The position numbers were made by a program, and so were the translations under genes. Under the pieces are notes generated by a model that did no database searches, was not told where the DNA came from, and saw only the letters and a program-made list of their open reading frames with translations. Of a DNA stretch of 64,000 nt, positions 22,065 through 33,985 are shown piece after piece. How positions within the stretch are numbered: position 1 is the stretch's first letter; each line of letters begins with the position of its first letter. Source of the DNA: Parietaria judaica (lineage: Eukaryota; Streptophyta; Magnoliopsida; Rosales; Urticaceae); contig OX940870.1 in the NCBI GenBank assembly GCA_954871525.1, positions 30,246,555 to 30,310,554 of the forward strand. Direction: 5' to 3'.

Positions 22065-22072
22065 TTTTTTTT
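22065..22072 (+). terminator. Pol III terminator of tRNA-Ile
   Basis: Eight T residues immediately after the tRNA 3' end. Confidence 0.85.
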
Positions 22073-23597
22073 GAAATTTTGACACATGTATTTGAGGGCA
22101 TTTCTGATAATATTCACGGTCTCCTCTTGAAAGGCCCATTTATATCAAGCAGGTTTTAGGCCCAATGAACTCGCATTTTTCTTCGACACTTTAAATGGCA
22201 ATCCTAAATTCCTAATCATTGCCCTTTAATTTGTGATTTTTAATTTTATTTTAGAACTAATTAATGCATCATTTTCCCAAGTCCTATTAATATCGTTGAA
22301 TATGGATTCATTGGTACACAATCAATTGTTTATGACCAATTATTGCAAGATATATTAATCCATCAATATGATATGGCAACAAATATCAAACAAGTACGGC
22401 ACACATTAAATGCTACCACCAACAACAATTGAATAAATTAATTTGTATATGTATTTTTGATATGATATTAACCAAAAATCAAGTTATCATATTGATATAC
22501 ACGACATAATAATTATATCTTCATTAACCATAAGATAAAGAATCTAAATAGCCCTGAAAATAATAGGCCAATCATCACAGGAATATAAACCAAATATGCC
22601 AAACACACAATTATTACGCACGTACATAATGCATGTATATATAGTTATATACTAGGTATATATATACAGTAATGATGTCGCTAAATCAGTCATTCACACT
22701 GCTCTTACTCTTCAAGCTGAGCCATGGCATGCCCTTTAATTACTAGCTTCCTAGGGTTTGCTTCTGCTTTTCTTTTCTGCTCTGAAATTCCAAAAGATGC
22801 CAATTGAGAGACTAACTGGACAACCCAGAAAGAACCCACAAATTATATACAGCTATATATATATATATATATTGGTGGGGCTGGTTTCGTGGGAAGCGAA
22901 TGATGATGAAAACTACGTCGATCGTCACTATATATTGTGAGAAGAATGACTATAATTCCACAGGGAAGTGAAGTACAATCTGAGCAAGGAGAGAGAACAT
23001 AGAAAGAGACACGACTATGCGTATCGTATGTATTATTAATCACTCTCTCTCTGCCACAAAACTCACTTCAAATAACTGGATGACCTGACCAAGATATCAT
23101 TATATATCACACACATACACATATATATATTTTCCATCTTTGGCATTTCCATTAGGTTTCTCGCCCCACGAAAAAGATCCTTCATTTATTCTTTCCCTTC
23201 CCATAAATGTATCACCATCTCATCTCTGAACACTTTCACTTTCACCCAGCCACAAACATACATACCATATATATATATATATATGTATATATGTATCGTT
23301 TGAAGAAATGCAAGTACGTACACAAAACACCACACCATCATTACGTACCTCATTTATATATGTATAATATATTGTTTCTTTCACCAATAACAGAAAATAC
23401 ACATTAACCATCAAACACGCCACGAAGAAGGATTGAAGAAGAAGAAAAAACCACACCCCAAATAAATAAAGTGAAAATAAAAGAAAAGGATCGTATACAA
23501 CGACATGATGACAATACATAAAAAAGACCTGATCATGTGTTGAAGGACTCGATCACGTAGTTTCTTGTAGTACTAGCATATGGTGATGGAAGCTCTC
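22073..23597. other. Intergenic region 3' of the bHLH gene
   Basis: AT-rich, with (TA)n tracts at about 22853-22871 and 23265-23284. It probably contains the 3' UTR of the bHLH gene at its right side. No gene or known microRNA precursor was recognised. Confidence 0.45.
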
Positions 23598-24802
23598 TCA
23601 AGGGTTATATATGGCGATATTATTGGCCGTCCTTTGCCTCTTCACGCTCCCGGAAGAAGAGTCGTTGTCGCCGCTTTTCTTCTCTATCACCGCCTTAAGC
23701 GCTTCCTGGATCGACGTTATACAGTACTGTGACTGATGACCGTTGTTGTTGTTGTTGTTGTTGTTGTGGTGATGCTCGTGCTCGTGGCGAAGGTGGTCCT
23801 CCCCGCTGCAGCACGGGTCCTCGTCGCCGGTGATGAACAGGACATTCTTCACTCGCCCGCCCAGCGTCGTGATCTCGGCCTTGAGCGTCTTCAGACGGAG
23901 CGCTTTCAGCGTCTTGATGAGGTCGGGGATGAGATCCGAGCGGTCGTCGCAGCAGAGCGAGGCTTTGATCAGGAACCGGCCCTCGTCGTCGGACGCGTCG
24001 TCCACGGTCAGCTCGTCCGTCTCCGTCGGGACAGCGCTCGTCTCCGCAATCGCGGAAGTCTGTCGCTTCAGCTCCTTCACGTGCTGTATCACTTCCGCTA
24101 GCAGCGATGCCTTGTCCGTCTACAAACACAAATAAGCGTACTTTAAACTACGATTTCGGTACAACATACAAAAAATTGAAAAAACGCTCCAAATAAGAGA
24201 AAACTAATTAACCATTAAGCTAGGTGCAATGTTAGTAACTTAGTATTAAAGCCCTAATCCCAAACGAGAAACCATAAATTACCACAAATCGAAAAGCGAA
24301 TAACACTAGGATTATAGTTGCATTATAATCCGTATTCCGAGTTCTTCGGTACAATACATTTTGCCCGCTCTCTCTTTTTTGTGAAACAACGCACACAATA
24401 ACGGAATATACTCGAAAACTAGGCTCTACACACCCTAAAACATACTATATATAATGTATATATTAAACTTAGTAGGAAGATTGAAGGGTATCTTTCAGAA
24501 GAACCCTACATTGAAATGTCATGTCAATAAAAGAGAAAGGAGAAGAATAAATTATGGGAATCATGTATGTACTCTCACTCGAGACGTGACAAGGCTGCAG
24601 TTTGAATTCTGTTATGCTTTTGGATCGTATTATTCTCACCAGAATAAAAAGAAGATATAATTTTCGAAATGGTTATGTTTTCGAAGGTATATATACATAC
24701 ATATATATATATATGTATTTGTATATCGTTAAAGAGAAAAGACTGACAATCATGCTAGCTTGTCTACGAGCTTCATGTATGTATACTCTACGATGTGTGT
24801 GT

Positions 24803-24833
<31 letters not shown>

Positions 24834-26297
24834 CGCTTGTGCCCGGCAAGAAATTTCCATGAAAGCTTTTCGACTGTTGTTTGGTTCCTCAAGCGAGCGA
24901 CATAATATTCCCTTTCTTCTTCCTCCTCGGAACTAACAAACGACTAAACAAAAGAGAGAGAGAATAACAAACCCAAAAGAAAGAAAAGAAAGAAAGAAGA
25001 ATAAAAGAGACGAAAAAGCAAGAACTTGTATTGGTGGTGGGTTTGGAAGAGACAAACACAATAAACACAAATGCTTGTATCATCAATGATCAATCCTCAC
25101 TCAAATCTCTCAAAAGATCCAAAGGAAGATCTCTTTTCAATATAGAAAGACAAATCGCATCGCTATAAAACAAACTAAGCAAAAAGGCCACATACACATA
25201 CATTTGATATTTGTTATGTGTATATATATACGCCACAACCAATATAAAAATAACATGTTGTAGGCGTGATCGTATATAATATTCTACTAACACCACATAA
25301 TTCCCTCATACTATGGCTGCAAAGAATATTCAACATATAATCATATAAAAATTAAATTAGGACCATGATAGCGAATGATATTATATAATATATATGTATA
25401 TATATGTATAGCACATTAGTGGAGTAGAGTTTTAGTTGAGGACTTGAGGTAGAAGCATTTAGTTAAGATAGAGGTGAATCTCTCAAATGATCCAAAGCAA
25501 GATCTCTCACTATATAACAAAACCAAATCAAAAGACCATATATATATATATGTATAACCATAATATACATGACCATTATCATTATATATTTTGTGATAAA
25601 AATTAATTATTTTAAAGCATGATTTCGAAGTTCTATCTCAAACTTTCAATTACTCAACCACTTGAACATCAACAAGAATATAATCATTTACATATGTTTA
25701 TATTCAATTTCAATTTTAAGGTGAATCCCAATCCACATGTATATGCATGCAATACACATATGTGCATGATATACACACACACACACTTACTTTAGTGGTG
25801 CTTGGCAGTAAGCTTCGGAGCTTGGCGAGGTGGTTGTTGATCCTCTCTCTCCTCCTCCGCTCAGCCTCGCTGTGGCTCTTCGAAGCCGCCAAGGCCTTGG
25901 CGTCCATGATCTCCTGCGCCGTCATCTTCCCGAGCTCGCCCTGGAGCCCGAACGGGCCAACCGACCCGGGGCCCGCGATCGCCTCGGACAGGATTCGGAG
26001 CTGCTCCGAACCGGACGCCCCGTCGTACGCAAACTGTAGGGACGGGCCGGCACGCGCTCGCGCGAAGAGGCCTGCGTAGGGCAGCGGAGGCGGTGGGGGC
26101 AGGAACGGCTCGTACGGGAGGCCGGTCCAGGGCGGGCCCTGCGGGTGGTGATCGGATGGGTAGATTAGGGTTTGCTGTTGGTGGTGGTGCTGTTGCATGA
26201 TTTGGTGTTGGTTTAGAAGGAAGTGGTGATGGTCTTGGAATGCTTGGATTGCTTGCGAGCACTCGCCTTGCTCTTCTTGCTTCCCAGTGCACATCAT
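23598..26297 (-). CDS. bHLH transcription factor, TMO5/T5L1 (bHLH30/32) group
   Basis: Two exons, 26297-25791 and 24119-23598, join in phase 0 to 342 aa. The ~1.67-kb intron splits the bHLH inside the loop, right after LPSTTK. The basic region KSHSEAERRRRERIN has H142, E146 and R150, the H-E-R set for E-box/G-box binding. Helix 2 continues TDKASLLAEVIQHVKELKRQ at the start of exon 2. The C-terminal third (GRFLIKASLCCDDRSDLIPD ... VKNVLFITGDE) is an ACT-like dimerisation fold typical of this group. The N terminus has His/Gln tracts and a poly-Pro run; exon 2 has an eight-Asn run from a (GTT)n microsatellite at about 23740-23767. In Arabidopsis these proteins pair with LHW-type bHLHs to drive vascular cell proliferation; the same role here is inferred. 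ATG 26297 is followed at once by a second ATG. Confidence 0.92.
24120..25790 (-). other. Long intron of the bHLH gene
   Basis: GT-AG bounded and AT-rich with several (TA)n tracts. Two related blocks, about 25105-25135 and 25475-25505 (AAATCTCTCAAAAGATCCAAAGG and a diverged copy), suggest an old internal duplication of about 370 bp spacing. No gene is seen inside. Confidence 0.6.
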
Positions 26298-26660
26298 CTC
26301 TCTCTCTATATATATGTGTGTGTATATATAAAGAGGAATTTGAGTTATATATGAAGATAGGGACAAACCTTTGATTCGATCAAAAGGGTATGGGCTTATG
26401 GAACTAGTAGTAGGCAGAATATGAGAGGAAAAGCTCTCTCTCTCTCTCTCAGTGAAATGTCTTTCACTTTGTATGTTTGTGTTTGTGTTGTGTGCTATTT
26501 ATTATGAGCCCTTTTGGTTCGCAAGTTTGTTTTTTCAAACCAAGCTTCACTTTTGTTGTTCTCTCTAGCTTTCTGGTTCCTTTGTATTGTATATTTGATT
26601 TGTATTTGTATTTGGTCTCTCTCTCTCTGTGTGTCTGTGTGAAACCTTTCCTTTCCACCA
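26298..26660 (-). promoter_or_regulatory. 5' leader and probable core promoter of the bHLH gene
   Basis: A CT/GA tract lies at 26433-26450 and a second CT tract at 26615-26627. An ATAAATAG on the minus strand (about 26494-26502) is a possible TATA element about 200 nt upstream of the ATG. No transcript evidence; assignment is by position. Confidence 0.3.
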
Positions 26661-26870
26661 CTCTAAATACATAGTCTGTTGAGTACTATACTGCTAGTCT
26701 CTCTCCTTTCCTTTCTTCTTACGGCATTCTCTTCATAGATGTGGGCCATACTTCAATGTCACTTTATTTTCACAGCGCGGTAAATGTATTTAGAGTTTAG
26801 ACATAATTAGCAGTACTACTCATGTAACTTATTCTATTTGTAAAGCCCGCAGTACTCTATTATTATTATG

Positions 26871-27141
26871 GAAACTTCATGAAATAACTCTCACAAATTC
26901 TATTACCAACTCCAAGTTTCCATAATTCTCTAAACAACTTTTTTAAAATTTCATGTACCAAAATACCCCAGCAAATGGACATATCGCGTCCTGAAAGATG
27001 GACATATCGAATCCTGAAAAATAGACAAGTTAGGGGTATTTTGGTATATGAAATTTGAAAATGTTATTTTAAAAACTATAAAAAAAATTGGGGGTTAGTA
27101 ATATAATTTGTAGTTATTAAAGGTAATTTTATGAAGTTTTC
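26871..27141. mobile_element. Short inverted-repeat MITE
   Basis: About 100-bp arms at each end are complementary. From the outside both read GAAACTTCAT-AAAT or a close variant, then a block ending ACCAAAATACCCC, with a ~65-bp centre that itself holds two copies of ATGGACATATCG. Both ends are next to TTATTATG. No coding capacity. It lies about 570 bp upstream of the bHLH start. Confidence 0.65.
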
Positions 27142-27815
27142 ATGTTATTATGTCTTTTCCCTCGTCGAACTCTCATTTACAACATTTTAAATTACATGTC
27201 TTGTTAATTTTTATAAGGGTACTTGATAACGAGAGTATAATAACACGTCCAGATAAATTAACATAACAAAGACGGAAAACACCAGCTTTTAATATATGAT
27301 CGCAAATTTTGCTTAAACATGGATACATTTGCCGCTATAAACTGTTCTGATGATTGTTTATATTTTCCAAAACTGTTAAGCCACTTTCCGAGTTTCATAC
27401 TCAGAAATGGCTAATCAAGGAGAGCAGTGGGGTGTTGCTTTGTGATTGGCCATAAACATATAATTAGAGTGTGTTTAGTGCAGCGAGAGAGAGACACACA
27501 AGACACAACACACAGATTGTCGACCGACCAAACACCCAAAAAGGCTGAGAGTGTCATCATGATAAAAGCCTTAGCTAAACCCTCTCCTTTTGGTCCTCTA
27601 CACGTATATATATATGTACACATATATACTATACACGAATTAACATACCATATTATATATAACATATATGTGGCTTTTATTCTTTCTCAATAATCGGTCA
27701 AGCCCCCACGTTCTTCCATACTTGTGGCTATTTACCACGCCACCCTTTCTGCTTCCCCAAGACCATGTAATCATTGTGTCTTGGAACACACTCCATCCAC
27801 CGTTTCTCTCTCAAG

Positions 27816-27874
<59 letters not shown>

Positions 27875-30800
27875 ATGTACCCTCGTCTTGTTTTCATTCA
27901 TTATATTATATACGTATATAATGTTGATGACATTCTTGAGAAAGAGATCATCATCAAGTTTGAGTCTTGTAACATGTCATGCATATATATATATATGGAC
28001 CATGCATATTGGGAAAGATTAGGTCATCATGCGTATAATATGGGTATGATTCGAGTTGTGTATATAACTGCATTTATGTACGTGGGGTTCTTCTAAATTA
28101 GGGTTCCGAAAATGAAGAAAATAATAAAAAATAATTAGGTCATGGAAATTTGTCAGATTTTACATGAATTTATTGTACGTCGCTGTATAGGCTTCTTCTT
28201 GAAAAAGAGAGAATGTACATGGCATGCACACCCTAGAGCTATACTTAATTATTGCTGTTTTATGAATTTTTTCTCTATATATAAATAATAATTATTATTA
28301 TATATTAAGTTATAAGCTTGTGAGGAACCAAATAATGAAGTTTTGTGCATTCGCAAAAAGAATTAGCCATTATAATATAAGCCTTGTACTCTAAGCAATA
28401 CCTGTACTCATTGCCATCCAAAGGTAGATTTTTGGAATAGAGATCTGGTTAATTTTTGGAGCCCTTTTTAGAACTAAATTATTTATATATAAACGCCGTT
28501 CAATAACAGTGTAAGAAAGTCGAAAAGACAAAGCAAAGTTAATTAATTTAGATAGGTACTTCCTTTCCTTGACCAATTTTTGGCTTCAAAAGTGATGCTT
28601 CTTTTTTTCTCTTCCTTTAGCTTTGTTGATATTGTTGCAACTCCAATGACTTGTCTCAAAAGGTACTTTGTCTCTTGAATGTAATTAGACTACATAAGAA
28701 TTCATTTATCCGAAAAAAAAAAATCAATACGTGTATCGTTAACGGCCAGCTCTTTTCACAAAAAATTACGATTACGCAAGGCTCTTCAGTAAGTAAATAA
28801 AATTAAATAAATTACTAAGTAAATTTTTCAATAAAAAAAAAACTCTTTACTATATTTTATCTTTAGTAAAAGGTCTCGTTTTAATTTGAATTAATCTCAA
28901 TAATTTCTTTTATACCCAAGGCATGAAAATTATTAGGCCGGACATAGAATTACTAGATAATGATGATATGAGCATTTATAACCTTGATAAATTAACAAAC
29001 GCTGGATGATTTTATTATATTGTAGTTATATATACCGTTTAAAAAGATTATTAATAATTTATAAAGGTATTCATTATAGAGTATATTATTTAATTTCTTA
29101 GTAAAAAAATACCACCAATTAGAAACTAACCAAACTGTTATGAAACCAAGAATATCAATAGATTTATCTAAATACCAATCATAAACAAAGAATCCAATAG
29201 ATTCATCCAGACATATATTGTGTCTTAGAAAATCTAAAACTTCAAAATGTGTTTAGATATATGTAGTTTAAAATAAACAAAAGCAAATAGTTAATACAAA
29301 GATTAATATTTAAGGAAAGATTTTATAATTAGTTATGTAATGTTTTTTTTTTTTTTGTTTATTTATAATGATACTACATATAGTCATGAGATGTTATTTG
29401 ATTTTGATATTGTAAATTACTAATTAATAATAATTTTAAATTTATTGTTAACATTTAGCTCGTCGTCCATGCCGAAATTAGACAAGACTATAAGACAATT
29501 GAGTTTAAATTTTATCAAGCATAATTTAATGAAATTTTAATGTAACATGATTTTCTTCAGTAATTTTAATTTTTAACTCTTAATTCCTTCACGTAATTCG
29601 AAATGTGTGCTATTAAATACCGATCAAAGAGAACCAAAATCAGAATGTGTAGGGTTATTCTATGTGTGCTTTGTGTCCCAAAGGTGTCTCTTGTTGGTAA
29701 AAAAGATTAATTAATGTCATTGAAACTTAGGAAGAGGCCACAACACCGAGGAAACAATGGATGTTTCCAATATCACTAATAAAATAAATTAATGCACATT
29801 TTTCAAAGCTCATATCATATATATTATAATTATACATACACTTTTGTAATGGTTAAACCAGGAAGCTGTAGAATTGGCTTGATGGTTTGGCCGAAAGAAG
29901 GCTTCGCAAATCTTTCTATTTTTCTAACTCAAATATTTTGGCAGCAAAAACAATATTAAAGCACTCTATGCAATAACCCTATTTATCTGAATCATTACAT
30001 GTTATTTAATTTTCTTGTATTGAGAATTTGAGAATTATGAAAAAGAAAGTTACAAAAGCAGCATGGCCTGCGAAAATCATGAACCCTACACGCCTTTTTA
30101 TTTACCCTTTTCAACACTATAATTGTTGTCAAGACTCATCAAGAAAGATTCACATTATAATTACTAAATAAAAACACGAGTTAAATTCTTTTTAAGTAGT
30201 GGCTTGACCTAATTATTTGAATGAAACTAGTTTGTGTTGAACAACTTTAATCATATTATAAGTGTTTGGAGAAACAAGGTCATTCCCAATGTCTCCTTGT
30301 GTGGATTCTCATTGCCTTAATCGTTGGTACGGTTTGTCTTCTCTTTTACCACATTATATGTCAGTCACAATTTTGCTTCTGCAATTATACTATTTACTTA
30401 TAAACATGTTCATTTACTACAAGCTTATTTACCTTTTCACTTTTGCTCTTCCACAAATAATTTTTGTTTAATCTTTTCTCCCACTTGTATGTATGCATAT
30501 AAACTAAGGGCCGGCCCAACATTTTTCGGAGGCCTTGTCGAAAAGTTAAAACGAGGCATTTTTCAATTTCTTAATGATAATATATTTACTAAAACATAAT
30601 ATGCTTAAATACAAATATTTATCGTTCTTCCACGGAACATGTTTTTTTTCTTGATTTTTCTTCTAAATATGATCTTATTCTTGATTATTCAAGTTGGATA
30701 ACTTACAATACCATGAATAGACTTCTTTCATCTTATAAGTTTTCTTTTAATTGAGTTTTTTTTTTTAATGTTGAAGTTATATAATATATATGGGTCTTTA

Positions 30801-32624
30801 GATATTGAGGGCCTTGGGTGCATATACTTTTCTCCTACTCTTTGGCACATGGACTTTGAATTGATGCAATTTATCCCTTAAAAAAAAGATTGATCTCCTC
30901 AGAAAATCATGTTACTTTGTTAGTATCACATGTATTCAAAGATATTTTTATCAATTAATTACCAAGAGATGAATAAGGGACCATTGAGATTTGAGAAGCC
31001 ACAATCAAAGAGTCCATTTATTCAAGAAGTATTAAACTGAAGTCTTAGTATAAGATTGGACAAGGATAATAAAATTGGTGAATATACCCTCTGATAAATC
31101 ATATATTTCACATAAATAAATAAGAAATGTATTTTCATATTATATAAAAATTATTGTGCTACTTTTTAAAAATACAAGAAACATTGCTGTCAAAAATTAA
31201 AATTCATATCATAGCATACAAAAGTTAAGGTATTATACTGTATAGAGTATACACTTATTTAGTGAAGAAAAAGGCAAATGGGTTGGTCACACACACGCAT
31301 GGCTAGCCACTTTGGTCCCCGTTGTTTTCGCTTTGTATATGTATATGTATTATATATCAATTATTTTTCTATACTTTATAATTGTGGGTATTATTTTAGC
31401 ATATGCTTGTAGTTTGTATATAGATAAATAAATAAATAAATAAATAGCATGCACTAATTCAAACATTTGATGATAGCTGCACCACCACTATCTCTAGCAT
31501 AGCCCACGAGACGACCGCTTTGTTTGTGCCTGTGGGGCTCATCATGACATCACTCCCACCCTGTCATGACGTACGTTAGGGTTCTAATTACTATTATAAT
31601 TTATATATAAAATAGCCTCAACTTCAAGCAATGTTAGTGCTGGCTTATAATGGCTCCTGAATTTCTCATGTCCTTGCATCGAGAAGCAATATTTGTATAT
31701 ATAAATAGATATGCATAATGAGTGGTCTTTGAACTACCTTACATTTTACCAAAGTTCCAATTCATAGTTCAAATTGGATTTCGCCATTTCCATCAAACAA
31801 ACAAAAAAATTGCAAAAAGAATCAACTACATATATGTCATATTATTAAGAAACCTAATCATGTATGGATTTCATATCTCATTATAAGGTCTCTCTCTTTC
31901 TATATAGTTTAGATGTATTTTGTTATGTGCTTGATGATTTAGAAAAAAAAGAAGGAAAAAAACTAAATATTTGAACTTGATGTTTGAATTTATTTATTCC
32001 TAAATAACTGAAGGTAATTATAAAATCGTATATATCCGAGAAAGGAATTAAATAAAAAAACCAGAAACAAATAATAAATATCAAAAAGTCGAATAATTAA
32101 AACAATAAAGACATAAAAATAATAAATAAAAAAGGAAAATTAGCAAATTTTGTTAAAAGTGCCGTTTTGAGGCTCGAAATATGATAAATTCGACCAAAAT
32201 CTCGAGACCTCAGCACAACGCAGGAAGTCCTTTCTGTCAGCCCGTTTCGACTTAAAAGATCCTAAGGCCACATCATTTTTGGTTACGTTGATCCCACTGC
32301 TCCAGTAATAATAGATTGCTTCGTGTGTTTCACTAATTAATTAAGAAGCTATATATACTAATTAGTATACGATGATAGTAAAATGAAAATAAGTTTAGGA
32401 TACATAAGAAAGTGAGGATACATAAGCATGGACCTACCTAAGCCTCATCCTATCTTCCTCTATACTTCTTTCTTTTTGAAAGCGTATTGTCCTTTAAGGT
32501 GTTTGAAACAAGGCAAAATCCACTATCATGTTTTTTTTTTTGGACAAAACAATCCAAAGTCATTAGTCTTCTAGTTTTTTATTTTGTCTCTTTGGATGGC
32601 CGAAAATGACATCTTTTTTTCTAG
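27142..32624. other. 5.5-kb AT-rich intergenic region
   Basis: No convincing gene. It contains a (TA)n microsatellite at 27817-27863 and many shorter TA tracts. About 30509-30830 has the ends AAGGGCCGGCCC and GAGGGCCTTGGG, resembling the termini of a common plant repeat. Open frames here are short and without recognisable domains. Confidence 0.5.
27817..27863. repeat. (TA)n microsatellite
   Basis: About 23 uninterrupted TA units. Confidence 0.95.
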
Positions 32625-32984
32625 GATAAATGAGGCAAATGCTCATTTGTGGCTCAAGGTTTAAAAAAAATGCCCATTTCTAATTATGAAAATCATAACT
32701 ACCAACAAATTGAAATATGGACTAAATTGTCCTTCTAATTTTTAAACCACATTTAATTATAATTCGTTTTTTAAATTAAAATAAAAAATAATTTTTTCCT
32801 CAAATGTAGCAAATTGAATAAATTAATTAAAAACAAATCTCCCCTATTAATTAGTATTATTTTTTATTAGCTCTAACAAATCACTTTTAATATTCCCTAT
32901 TTTAACGATTAAAATCTTAAATTTATTTTCCTATTAATCTATATTTATTTCGAATTTTTATTTATGAAACTTGATTTTCGTTTG

Positions 32985-33200
32985 CTTAATTTTATGTAAA
33001 TTTGTTTACGAAACTTGGTTTTGGTTATGCCTCATTATGTGTAAATCTGTTTACAAAACTTGGTTTTCCTTCTGCCTCATTTTATGTAAATCTGTTTACA
33101 AAACTTGGTTTTCGTTTCTCCTCATTTTATGTAAATCTATTTACGAAATTTGGTTTTCGTTTTGCCTAATTTTATGTAAATCTGTTTACAAATCTGTTGA
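32985..33200. repeat. 48-bp tandem repeat, about 4.5 copies
   Basis: Units contain TGTAAATCTGTTTACAAA, then CTTGGTTTTCGTT and CCTCATTTTA, with a period near 48 bp. Because 48 is a multiple of 3, one frame stays open (32971-33249) and spells a 16-residue repeat; this is a by-product of the repeat, not a gene. Confidence 0.85.
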
Positions 33201-33429
33201 CAAGATTTTAAAATTTCATATACATATCCATAAATGCAAATTTGTGTAAAATAACTCCAAAAAAGTGTAAAAACATTTACAAAAAGCGTGTAAATCCAGT
33301 TACAAAAATATTGCCCCTTTAAGAGAAATTATCACTTCAAAATATCGTAAAATCATTTACGAAAATCAAATATATTACCTTAAAACTGTAAACATATATA
33401 CAGAAAACTGTAAATAAATTTACAGTTAC

Positions 33430-33675
33430 GATTGCGTGGAAAGGATCATCGCGCCGCGACGGAGAGCGATGGAGGAAGGATGCGCGACGGAGGGCGACCG
33501 CGACGGAGGAAGGAGGCGCGATGGAGGGCGACCACGACGGAGGCCATGTCCGCCTCTTCGGCAACTGCGACAATGGTCGCCTCCTCGGCAACCGCGACCA
33601 TGGTCGCCGAAGCCACGCACAAAGTTGCCGCGCTCTCGGCCCGAATCCGGCGATGGTGGTCAATCCGACGTGAGA
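33430..33675. other. GC-rich island in the non-autonomous element
   Basis: About 245 bp of GC-rich, internally repetitive sequence (GCGACGGAGG, GCGATGGAGGGCGACC and AACCGCGACCATGGTCGCC-like units) abruptly set in AT-rich DNA. It may be a captured gene fragment or a CpG-rich promoter-like block. No frame gives a recognisable domain. Confidence 0.5.

Positions 33676-33676
<1 letters not shown>

Positions 33677-33720
<44 letters not shown>
33677..33720. repeat. (GA)n microsatellite
   Basis: About 21 GA units directly after the GC-rich island. Confidence 0.95.
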
Positions 33721-33726
<6 letters not shown>

Positions 33727-33985
33727 AATTTTTGGGTCAAAATAACAAAATTAAATGATAACCTAATTAATAGGGGAAGTTTTCAACCAAAATTTAAGAA
33801 TAATTAATTTAATTTCGAAAATAAATATATAATAAATAATTAAATACGAAAATAAATAAATATAATTAAGATCAAGGTTAATATGGTCCAATATATTTTT
33901 AAAATGGGTATAAATGAATTGTTTGAAACTATAGGCAATTCCCTTAAACCTTAAGTGATTTTTTGGGATTTCATGAGTTTTTCTT

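Larger units (their letters stand above)
32625..33985. mobile_element. MULE-like non-autonomous element, copy 1
   Basis: The left end (GGCTCAAGGTTTAAAAAAAATGCCC) and right end (reverse complement CACTTAAGGTTTAAGGGAATTGCC) are imperfect inverted counterparts. Inside are a GTAAAT...TTTAC-rich stretch with a 48-bp tandem repeat, a sharp GC-rich island (33430-33675) and a (GA)n tract. The same order recurs at 61950-63760, which supports a real repeat family. No transposase is encoded. Confidence 0.6.

Noticed and set aside
22690..22940. Possible microRNA precursor in the spacer 3' of the bHLH gene
   Set aside because: No match to conserved plant microRNAs that I know, and no convincing stem-loop seen by eye.
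24889..25086. Minus-strand 65-codon frame in the bHLH intron
   Set aside because: Ser/Phe/Leu-rich translation of GAAA-type low-complexity sequence.
32971..33249. 92-codon frame with a 16-residue repeat (LILCKSVYKTWFSF)
   Set aside because: Explained by a 48-bp tandem DNA repeat; no start context, no homology, decays at both ends.
33337..33807. Arg/Pro/Ala-rich open frames in the GC-rich island
   Set aside because: Open on both strands because of composition and internal repeats; no recognisable domain.
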